From Callorhinus ursinus (lineage: Eukaryota; Chordata; Mammalia; Carnivora; Otariidae), in contig NW_020312785.1 of assembly GCF_003265705.1 (NCBI RefSeq), positions 127,663,514-127,727,513 on the forward strand: DNA of 64,000 bases, written 5' to 3'. A program made the position numbers and the translations under genes. The notes beneath the pieces were generated by a model. That model made no database searches and was not told where the DNA came from. It saw only the letters and a list, made by a program, of their open reading frames with translations. Positions within the stretch are counted from its first letter, which is position 1; every line of letters begins with the position of its first letter. Positions 36,969 to 46,669 of this stretch are shown one piece after another.

Positions 36969-38190
36969 ATGACACCAAATTCATATCTTTCAATAGCTAC
37001 TCTGAATATAAATGGGTTAACTGCCCCAATCAAAAGACATAGGTTATCAGATTGGATTAAAAAGCAAGACCCATCAATATGCTGTCTGCAAGAGACTCAT
37101 TTTAGACACAAAGACACCTCCAGATTGAAAGTGAGGGGGTGGAAAACCACTTATCATGCTAATGGACATCAAAAGAAAACTAGGGCAGCAATCCTTATAT
37201 CAGACAAAGTAAATTTTAAACCAAAGACTGTAATAAAAGATGATGAAGGACACTATATCATAATTAAAGGGTCTATCCAACAAGAAGATCTAACAATCGT
37301 AAATGTTTATGGCCCTAACATGGGAGCAACCAATTATATAAACCAATTAATAACAAAATTAAAGAAACATATTGATAATACTCTAAGACTAGGGGACTTT
37401 AACACCCTCCTCACTGTAATAGACAGATCATCTAAGCAGAAGATCAACAAGGAAATAAAGGCTTTAAATGACACACTGGATCAGATGGACTTCACAAATA
37501 TATTTAGAGCATTCCATCTTAAAGCAAAAGAATACACATTCTCCTTGAGTGCACATGGAACATTCTCCAGAATAGATCAATACTGGGTCACAAATCAGGT
37601 CTCAACTGGTACCAAAAGATAGGGATCATTACCTGCATATTTTCAGGCCACTATGCTTTGAAACTTGAACTCAATCACAAGAGGCAATTTGGAAAGAAAT
37701 ACATGGAGGTTATAGAGCATCCTATTAAAGAATGAATGAGTCAACCAGGAAATTAAAGAATTTTAAAAAATCATGGAAACAAATGAAAATGAAAACAGAG
37801 TTGTTCAAAACCTTTGGGATGCAGCAAAGGCAGTCCTAAGAGGGAAGTATAGAGTAATACAAGCCTGTCTCAAGAAACAAGAATGCTCTCAAATACACAT
37901 CCTAACCCTACACCTAAAGGAGTTGGAGAAAGAACAGCAAATAAAGCCTAAACTCAGCAGGAGAACAGAATTAATAAAGACTAGAGCAGAAATCAATGAA
38001 ATAGAAACCAAAAGAACGGTAGAACAGATCAACGAAACTAGGAACTAGTTCTTTGAAATAATTAATAAGATAGATAAAGCCTTGGACAGACTTATCAAAA
38101 AGAAAAGAGAAAGGACCCAAATAAATAAAATCATGAATGAAAGAGGAGAGATCACAACCAACACTGAAGAAATACAAACAATAAGAAAAA
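36969..38190 (+). pseudogene. L1 ORF2 endonuclease part, truncated
   Basis: ATG at 36969 opens 217 codons covering almost the whole apurinic-like endonuclease domain. NINGL (position ~14), LQETH (~42), VNVYGPNMG and LGDFNT are present. The frame breaks in the RID-His motif near the domain end: RIDQYW instead of RID-His, from a one-base deletion near 37580, so the His is lost. A second open stretch (37773-38048) continues the segment after the endonuclease. Everything downstream in ORF2 is deleted. This is the best-preserved L1 frame in the window. Confidence 0.9.
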
Positions 38191-38440
38191 AGAAAAAGAA
38201 GATAGTAGGAGGGGAAGAATGAAGGGAGGGGAAATCGGAGGGGGAGACGAACCATGAGAGACGATGGACTCTGAAAAACAAACTGAGGGTTCTGGGGGGG
38301 GGGGGATGGGTTAACCCAGTGATGGGTATTAAAGAGGGCACATTCTGCGTAGAGCACTGGGTGTTATGCACAAACAATGAATCATGGAACATTACATCAA
38401 AAACTAATGATGTAATGTATGGTGATTAACATAACAATAA
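38191..38440 (+). other. L1 3'UTR, second module only
   Basis: Purine-rich start (agaagatagtaggagggg), 'gagagacgatggactctgaaaaacaaactgagggttc', a G11 run at about 38295-38306, 'gtgatgggtattaaagagggcac', 'aacaatgaatcatggaacattacatc' and 'aatgtatggtgattaacataacaataa'. It corresponds to the distal module of the two-module 3'UTR seen at 44041-44630. Confidence 0.85.
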
Positions 38441-39784
38441 TTTTTTTTTTAAAGTACTAAGTCTGTGAGTTTTCTTTGACTTAGCAAGCCTCTTCTGTGC
38501 TTATACTAAGGTTATTTGTTTTTCTACTTCCTCACACCTTTTATTATAAGATACATATCATTTTCTAAATACACAAGTAAACTTTATTTACCGTATAAGC
38601 AAAAATACAATAAGCAAAAACAAATTTTGTAATCACCAACGCCCTGAGGCAAATCAATGCTGACACTGATTCTATAATCATATAAGATTTTCTCCCACAA
38701 AATGGAAATTATCAGAGTGTTTTTTAAAACCTCTATTTTCTCTTTCCTTTATATAATGTGGGCATCAATAAATAGACATGTATAATGTTGTTTTACTTTA
38801 GGGTATATTTCATCCTGTAGATATGAAATAATTTCTCTAAATACCTCATTTAACTTAACATTTGTAGCAGTTCTTTTCTTTTTTTCTATTCGTAGTAAGG
38901 CTATGTAAATATTATTGAATATGTATCTCTTTGTAAACTTTCATTTATTTATTTTAAAAAAATTCTTGCAAAATTGTTTTGTCAAAGAGTTTTGGATGCA
39001 TATTGCCAATTAGTTGCCAAAATGGTGATATCACTTTACGGTCCTACATGCCTATCTTCAGTCTGTAAAAATACTATAGCATCACACTAAAAAAAAACAA
39101 AAAACAAAAAACAAAAAAACAAAAAACCCATTCTGTTAAGAGAAGTTCATATTTCCTTAACCATTTAATGTTCATTCCCTTGAGAAGTCGTAAGATTTCA
39201 TATGCATGTTTACTACTAGTTTCTATTTTTTTTCCTGAGAGTTTCAATTTCATATCCTTAACTCGTTTTTTGTTTTGTTTTGTTTTTCCCCTAATTGGGA
39301 CTCATGTTTACCTTATTGCTTAGCAGGAATGCTTCCATTATTAATAAGTCTTCCCAGCATATCACAACTAGTTTTTATGCTTTATCAGTTACATGTGAAC
39401 TTTGTTAATGGGGGAAGCTTTTGATTATTGCCACCTGTAATGATTAATAATCATAAAATAAGAATTTATCAATCTTTGTTTTGAGTTTCTCTTCACAGAG
39501 TCAGATTTCAGATAATTATTCCCCAACTGGACTGTATACTTCTATTAGAATCTATGTGGGTATAAGTCATGAGGTAGCAATATAATATATAATATATATA
39601 ATTTATAATATAATTTCCTTCTTTCTACAAATGAGATGGTGATATTACACTGCCTGTCACATAACCTCTACTGTTATTATTGTTTATATTGTGGTAGTTG
39701 TCTTGGTAAGTGATTAGCCTACTGTCTAAGACCATATTTCTATAACCAAAATTTCCTGTTGCCCTCTTTATATATGTATTCATT
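38441..39784. other. Mostly unique DNA, possible old L1 antisense debris
   Basis: Begins with T10 (38440-38449). Between about 38740 and 39060, phrases such as 'catattgccaattagttgccaaaatggtgatatcactttacggtcctac' resemble antisense very old L1 (weak). An A-rich (AAAAAAC)n patch sits at 39089-39127 and an AT-only patch at 39580-39622. No gene. Confidence 0.4.
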
Positions 39785-40100
39785 CCACTAATATTTAATG
39801 ACTATCTTCTGCAACATCAATTTCTGTCACTAATCTTGGACTTATGTGATCAGTCAAAAACAGTGCCATCTTCATGGGGTTTACATTTCCTTAGTGAAGA
39901 CAGACTTAACACAAGTAAATGTGAATGGCACATTTTGTGATCCAGAAGAGTTAAAAAATGGGTTCATATGGACAAAGAATATTATTCAGGTTAAAAAAAT
40001 TTCTTTGAGAAAAAGTTATCCATGACTTGAGACCTCAGGTGTTTTCCAGTCAGAAGGAAGAATAAAATTCCTGGGGAAGCAGAAACAGTGATGTGTTTCA
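39785..40100 (-). mobile_element. L2 fragment, minus strand
   Basis: 'actaatatttaatgactatcttctgc', 'cagtgccatcttcatggggtttacatttccttagtg' and 'cttgagacctcaggtg' follow the antisense L2 order (3' end first, then 'catggagcttac'). Diverged. Confidence 0.45.
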
Positions 40101-40769
40101 AGACCACACAGAAGACTCATGAGATTAAAATGCCATGACCTCAGTAAGCTTCCTCCCAGTTTCCAAAGGCAATTTCCAGATCATAGTCAATAGGCTTCTT
40201 AGCACCAGCAGGGGAAAACTTGTGTCTATATTTTCAATCTCTTTTGACAAACTCCTTAGCTCAGCTTCTATCTGTGTTCGTGTCTTCTGTCCTTTAATAG
40301 AATCTTTCAATTCTATACTCCAACTATGAACATCTTCTATTCCTTTACATTTCTCAGATTAAAGCACCACTAGACCTTACCACTCTCAGAAATGCTACAA
40401 AGCTACGAACATCTTTCAATCATCACAGTAGACCTCTCTGTATTTTGTGCAATTGCCCAATATGTCTTAAACTTTCTTGTCCCTTAACTGGAATTGTATT
40501 GTCATTTCCCCTTCTATCTCCCTGGTGATTTCTCCTCTGTCTCCTCTAGTCTGTGACATTCTATTATACTCTCATTTTCAATGTAGGTTTTTTCTAGGAT
40601 TTCAGATGCAGTTCTCATCTAAGTCTACATATTCTAAGAGGCTCATATATGTTGGAGATGAAGGAAGATAAAGCAAGCAGGATAAATCCTGCCAAGCAAC
40701 TGAGTAAAGGATGTATAAATGGAGTCCTGTCAATCTCCCTTCCAAAACCCCTTTTAAATCTATTTCACC
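40101..40769. other. Unique DNA, no gene recognised
   Basis: Overlapping frames on both strands at 40125-40329 cancel as evidence; neither shows a domain. Confidence 0.4.
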
Positions 40770-41395
40770 CTTTTCACTCATACTGCTACTTTCTCAATTC
40801 AGACAGTCTTCCTCTGCACTCTGGACTACTGCAGCCATTTCCCCCTCCAGTGTTCTTTTCTGTAGTGCTAACTTCAATTTTCTCACTCAGTCACTCCTCT
40901 CTTTAAACTCTTCTATGACTTACATGTACTTGCAGGATAAAGTACATGTAGGCAAACTCTTCCCTAATCTGGTCTTACTCTGCTTCTCAGCCCTATTTCT
41001 TGTCCAAGCCTCATTCAGTAACTGATGCTTCATTAATACAGAGGAACCTGTGAATCAACATGTAAAGATATTGGTTCATATTTCTAAGATCTCTACAAAC
41101 GTTATATCTCTGAATAAAATATCCACATTATACATATTTTCCTACCAAATTTCTATTCATCTTTCTAGATGATGCTAAGATATAGCATCTTCAGTGAAGG
41201 CATTCCAAATATCCCTCCAATCCCCAAAAGAATAAATCACTTGTCCTTTGTGCTGTATCTGAATTTTGCACACAATTTATATAGTGCATTAATCACTATG
41301 TACATGCATGTTTATAATGACATATCTATGTAAATCAGTCTTCTCTTCTAAACAGTGAATTCTGTAAAGACTGAAACATATATCTAATAGAGTAA
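40770..41395 (+). mobile_element. L2 fragment
   Basis: 'tggactactgcagccatttccc', 'cttctatgacttacatgtacttgcaggataaagt', 'aatctggtcttactctgcttctcagcc' and later 'ttaatcactatgtac', 'ttcttctctaaacagtgaattctg'-like text follow the plus-strand L2 3' region. The 104-codon frame at 40711-41025 is part of this and is not a gene. Confidence 0.5.
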
Positions 41396-42341
41396 ATGAG
41401 TGGAGAATAGAACTGTTGTTACACTGACTCTAATTCTTACCAGGTTTGAATCAGAGAACTGATTTGAAATGCTAAAGAAATATAAAATTCCCAGTGATCA
41501 TCTCAAGATCACACACTTTGTTACCAAGTCACTTTCTATTGATGTTTGCAAAAGAAAAATCAGGTCAGCAAATACTGCAAAATATTTTACATTGCATTTA
41601 ATCTTTTTTAATTAGTTGAGGCTAGATAGCACTATTTAAGAATAAAATAGTTATATTCATGAAGGAGAGGTGTTAGAGAGACTCAGTGCTGTTTCCTGTA
41701 GAAGTACAACAGGATATCAAGCAAACTGATGAGTTTGTAGTTCAGGGTAGGGGAAAGGTTTACTCTTTCTAACTAAAGCAGATTATTTTTAGTCTGTCTA
41801 GGGAAAACTTTGCCAAAGAAAGTTAATTAGAACAATTTGTTTTTCAAGCCTTGGGGTCTACTATGTGAAAAAGCTATAAATGTTAGAAGTAACATTTGCT
41901 CTAAAAGGGAGGGGACATACCAAAAAAAAAAAAAGGAAAAGAAAAGAAATTGCCAATGCAGCCACATATATGTAACATTCAATTAGGAAGAGTAAGATAA
42001 AAAAGACTCCTGCTCAATTTTCTCAAGTCAGTATTTGTGAATACTTAAATGGAGCTTGGTTCAAAAGTTAAGTTGTGAAACAAATATTTTTCTTGCTATT
42101 TTGGAAAAGATTCACAATATACTCTGTATAGTATCATGAAAAATATTTTGCTTTTACAACTAAACTTGTTCTTTTAAAAGAATGACAAAAAAGGGGATGT
42201 TTCTCTGGAAAGAACTCAAAATATTCCCCCACCTAAAAGGAATCTAAGAACAGACTTAAACTACTTTGACTGACTGTAGAAGTTCAACTTTTTGGTCTCA
42301 AGACTCCTTCATACTCTTAAAAATTATTGAAAATCTCTTGA
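41396..42341. other. Unique DNA, no gene recognised
   Basis: About 950 bp, AT-rich; an A run at 41922-41934 and nothing else notable. Confidence 0.4.
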
Positions 42342-42452
42342 GGCGCCTGGCTGCCTCAGTCAGTGGAGCATGCAACTCTTGATCTCGGGGTTGTGAGTTT
42401 GAGCCCCATGTTGGGTGTAGAGATTACTTAAAAATAAATTTTTTTTTAAAAT
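42342..42452 (+). mobile_element. Short Can-SINE / tRNA-like head
   Basis: Only about 105 bp: ggcgcctggctgcctcagtc, 'gagcatgcaactcttgatctcggggttgtgagtttgagccccatg', 'tgggtgtagagattacttaaaaataaa'. It resembles a tRNA-Lys-type head with A and B boxes and lacks the CT-rich body. attgaaaat at 42326-42334 and 42453-42461 may be its target-site duplication. Confidence 0.85.
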
Positions 42453-42461
42453 ATTGAAAAT

Positions 42462-43011
42462 ACCAAAAAGATTTTATTTATATGAGTCATGTCTATTGTT
42501 ACTTGCCATATCAGAAATGAAAATGTAGAGAAATTAAACATATTAATTCATTTTAAAAGAACAATTATAATCCCATTGCATGTTAAAATACACAACATGT
42601 TATACGAAAAATATATTTACCCAAACAAAAATAAAATTAGGGAGAAGAGTGGCATTGTTTTATAATTATGCCAGTCTCTTTGTTTTGGTACTCGATCTGT
42701 TATACTGTATTGCTCTGCTTGAAGTAGAAAAAAAGCCTGTCTCCTGAAGGCATATGGTTGGACAAGGAAGGAGGTTTTAAAGTCTTTTTCCAAAAAATTG
42801 TGGGTATTATTCTTTGATACCACAATAGATCTCAACATGGATAGTTTGTAAAGCTTAGTTGCTATATGGTTTCTGAAATATTATCAATACATAAAGAGTC
42901 TATCTTACACTTTGGTAAATCATGCATGATTTTATAACATGTGTAGCTCATTTAGAAAATACTGGTTTACTGAGTTATATTGATCTTCCAAATTTTCATG
43001 CATTTCACTGT

Positions 43012-43047
<36 letters not shown>

Positions 43048-43527
43048 CTTAAATATCATTTGTTAAAATCAGAACTGAGCTCATCAGAAAAATCATTAAG
43101 AATCAGGAAACTGTCTAACTCGTGGTGGCAGATTCAAGTTTTCCAAAATTCTAATTCTCTCTTGAAAACTTGAATTTTATCATTGGCAGGAAATACCGAG
43201 AGTTAGTTTCCTTGAAATGGTAAGTTCACTTCATTCTGACAATTACCAATGTATTAATAATAATCATAGTTTGTCAGTTGTTCTTTGAAGTACAGTTGAC
43301 ACTTCATGATAAAAGCTGCTAGGTTGGCCTGCAATTCAAACAGTCACACCAGACTTTTTGTGGGGATAACTGTCATATTCCAATACGTAAAAATATTTTA
43401 TATGAATTTCCTGTTTTTGTCACTAGAATATTAAAAAGATGAGTATATTTATTGAGATTAATAAAAGAAATGCTTTACTGCTCATAGGAGAATTTCTTAA
43501 ATAAAACTAGAGGATTTTCAGGGCATT
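42462..43527. other. Unique DNA with a TG microsatellite
   Basis: (TG)15 at about 43014-43044. The frames at 42617-42838 minus and 42922-43173 plus match nothing known; the latter crosses the microsatellite. Confidence 0.5.
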
Positions 43528-43543
43528 AAAAATACTCTGTATG

Positions 43544-43756
43544 GGGCACCTGGGTGGCTCAGTCATTAAGCATCTGCCTTTGGCTCAGGTCATGGTCCCA
43601 GGGTCCTGGGATTTAGCCCCACATTGGGCTCCCTGCTCGGCAGGAGGCCTGCTTCTCCCTCTCCCGCTCCCCCTGTTCATATTCCCTCTCTCGCTGTGTC
43701 TCTCTCTGTTAAATAAATAAATAAAATCTTTTTAAAACATTTAAAAAAATAAAAAT
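43544..43756 (+). mobile_element. Can-SINE
   Basis: Head gggcacctgggtggctcag, normal body, tail AAATAAATAAATAAAATC plus A-rich extension. A perfect 16-bp duplication, aaaaatactctgtatg, at 43528-43543 and 43757-43772. Confidence 0.97.
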
Positions 43757-43772
43757 AAAAATACTCTGTATG

Positions 43773-44660
43773 ACACCATAATGATGGATACATGTCATTC
43801 ATTATACATTTTTCTGAACCAATAGCATATATAACATCAAGAGTGAAAAACAATGTAAACTATGGACTTTGGGTAATTATGATGCATCAGTATAGGTTCA
43901 CCAATTATAACAAATGTAGCACTATGTTGGGGGATGTTGATAATGGGGGAAGTCTAGCATGTGTGGGGGCAGGAGGTATATGGAAAATCTCTGACCCTTC
44001 CCCTCAATTTTACTGTGAACCCAAAACTGCTCTAAAAAATGATACAATGGAGTATTATGCAGCCATCAAAAGGAATGAAATCTTGCCATTTGCAATGACA
44101 TGGATGGAACTGTTGGGTATTATGCTGAGTGAAATAAGTCAATCAGAGAAAGACATGTATTATATGATCTCGCTGATATGAGGAATTCTTAATCTCAGGA
44201 AACAAACTGAGGGCTGCTGGAGTGGTGGGGAGTGGAAGAGATGGGGTGGCTGGGTGATAGACATTGGGGAGGGTATGTGCTATGGTGAGCGCTGTGAATT
44301 GTGTAAGACTGTTGAATCACAGACCTGTACCTCTGAAGCAAATTATACATTACATGTTAAAAAAAAGAAGAAGATAGTAGGAAGGAAAAAATAAAGGGGG
44401 GGGGAAACCAGAGGGGGAGACAAACCAAGAGAGACTATGGACTCCGATAAACAAACTGAGGGTTCTAGAGAGGAGGGGGTGGGGGGATGGGTTAGCCTGG
44501 TGATGGGTATTAAAGAGGGCACATACTGAATGGAGCCCTGGGTGTTATACGCAAACAATGAATCATGGAACACTACATCAAAAATTAATGATGTAATGTA
44601 TGGTGATTAACATAACATAATAAAACAAAAAAATGAAAGTCTTAATATTTTTTAAAAAAT
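43773..44660 (+). mobile_element. Old L1 3'UTR split by a younger L1
   Basis: 'tttctgaaccaatagcatatataac', 'aactatggactttgggtaattatgatgc', 'gttgggggatgttgataatgggggaag' and 'ccaaaactgctctaaaaaat' (to 44040) follow an old L1 3'UTR. The expected end of that consensus (aaaaatgaaagtcttaat) appears at 44629-44645, after the inserted element at 44041-44630. Confidence 0.7.
44041..44630 (+). mobile_element. 5'-truncated L1: ORF2 end plus two-module 3'UTR
   Basis: Starts in the last 45 codons of ORF2 (MEYYAAIKRNEILPFAMTWM). After the ORF2 stop (44179-44181) come two related 3'UTR modules. Module 1 (44182-44365) ends in an A tract; module 2 (44366-44626) ends AATAAAAC plus an A run. Both contain aacaaactgaggg (44201 and 44450), a 'ggtgatgggtatt'-like segment and a 'gaatcatgg'-like segment. 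taaaaaatga-like bases at both edges suggest a short duplication. Confidence 0.85.
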
Positions 44661-46140
44661 GTTTGAACATAACATGAAGAACTCAATGACCACTAATATA
44701 GTTGGTACCACTGCCTTGATTTGTACTAAGTGCCAGAATTTTTACCAGTGTTGCTCTGTTCACCACCAGTGGAAGTGTCAACACAGTGAAAAAAAGCAAA
44801 TAATCATGATTTTATTATGAAAATAGTGTTTCCCTCTCCTGCTCTCTGAATGAGAATTATCAACCTTGTACTTCTCTACTTTCAAGGACCTCAAAACCCA
44901 CATAAAAGAGAGAAAGGTTGTTGTGACATAAAAGTAATAAAGGAAACAGAGAAATTTAATGTGTGAAAGAGATAAGCACCTTGTATGTACAATTAATCAT
45001 GTAAAGACACAATTAATCAGGTTATTTTCAATGTGCTCCACTCTAAGTAGTAAGTTATTCAAATACATTTCATTCAGGCTTTCTGTGCTAATATAGACTT
45101 TAATGGAAAATTAAATTATATTCTAATTAAAAGTTGTAATTATTGTATCTAATAAATGAAAATTACATTAGAATTGATTTTGATAGGTTATAAATCATTT
45201 TGTAATCTCTTGTAGGAAGAATGAGTATAAATTTGAAAGTTAGATATTTTAGGATTTCTATTTAATACTGAACAAGGTTTCATTAGCAAAATGGTAATAA
45301 ATCTGCTTACTGTCAAAAAGAAAGCATTTTTACCTAACATAATAAATATCTTCTCATTTTATCCTATATAAAAATGTTAATTCAACTATAAATTTTTGGT
45401 TATGGCTTTACTTTTAAACATTGAATGTGATATACCTACTACCTATCAAATTCAAAATTATAGACAGATTTTTAACTCTGAAGAAACATGTTTTTACAAC
45501 AATTTTTCTGTGGAAATAATTTTTAGTGAAGCAATATGTTTAATAAATCTATTTATTATGCTATTATTTCAAAATTACATTAAAACATTTATTATGGAAT
45601 CTCTCAGAAATTCAAGAAATTAAAATGGCATTTTAATATGATTTCAATGAGGGTAATTATTTGGTTATTATGCATAAGAAATAAACTGCAATTACTTTAA
45701 GCAACAGTCTTTCTCCCAAAAATATCTATTTATCTATTTCTGTATCTACCTCTTTTTCTTCCTACCTGTATATTTCTATTACCCGCCACTTCCTGCACTT
45801 CCACAACCCTCTAACAGCAAAGGGGTAAGAACAGACCTTGGACATATTTAAGTAGTTGGAGACGAGAGAGAGAACTGGTTAGAGAGGCTGCCACATCATA
45901 AAGACTAGATAGAAAATGACATAGTATAATATTAGGAAAACAATTTAGGACATGGATTTACAATGCAAAGTGGTATGGAAACATGCTGGATGATATTTGG
46001 TCTGATAAGATGTGGTTGAATTAGCTCGGTAAGGCCTGTGCAGTAAGTATTCAAAACAGTTTCAGAGGAACAGATGAGGATGTATGAGGTATTCCAGGAG
46101 CTAATATTGTTAAAAAACAATAGTAATAATCGAGCTAATG
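44661..46140. other. Unique DNA, no gene recognised
   Basis: About 1.5 kb, very AT-rich. The 75-codon frame at 45396-45623 has no known domain. Confidence 0.4.
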
Positions 46141-46570
46141 AATGTGCTAGATTTGCCCTTCCAGAAACTTTCACCATTCCTCACTCTTTTCTATGCCTGG
46201 GAGCCTGATTTTATGGTCTCCTCCAATGGGCCTCTTATTTTCTGACTGGACTGAGCAAATGTGTGTGGAGGGAGGGTTGTCAAGGAAACTTGAAGGTGGG
46301 GGAAAGTGAGGCAGAAATATTCAACTGCCCCTGCCATGTTGCTTCAAGTTTGCTGTTTTCATCTATCAAAAACTATAGTATACATCTGTGGGCATCTTCC
46401 AACAGGGTTCTCTTTAAGTTTCTGAAACTCATCCCTCCAGTCCAAGGATCCCTCCTTGATAGGGATCAAGTCTAAGAGTGGCAATAACCTTCTAGTCCTG
46501 TGGTAAGTGCCATCCCTGTTGATTTATCTCAACCTTGCTCTTTTCATTAAACTCTCCTCAATTACTCTAT
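46141..46570 (+). mobile_element. Possible old LTR-like repeat
   Basis: 'ggagcctgattttatggtctcctcc' early and 'ttcattaaactctcctcaattactctatttgagtgtgtcac' (46543-46585) at the end resemble a dispersed mammalian repeat with an LTR-type 3' end. I cannot name the family. Confidence 0.3.
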
Positions 46571-46669
46571 TTGAGTGTGTCACATATACTAACTCTGAAG
46601 AATAGACTTATCCATTATTTTATTTTAAAAAATTCCAGTAGATTATCTATAAAGTATTTAAAAGTAATA

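Larger units (their letters stand above)
34592..38440 (+). mobile_element. L1 with 5'UTR and ORF1 but most of ORF2 deleted
   Basis: Starts with the L1 5' end (ttccaagatggcagaggggt at 34595-34614) and a 5'UTR of about 1.4 kb. ORF1 runs 36000-36887 and ORF2 begins at 36969. ORF2 stops in the segment after the endonuclease (aaatacaaacaat near 38170-38182) and passes straight into the 3'UTR (agaagatagtaggaggggaag at 38197). The remaining ORF2, including all reverse transcriptase, and the first 3'UTR module are missing. The 3'UTR ends at about 38439 without a normal A tail. Confidence 0.88.
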
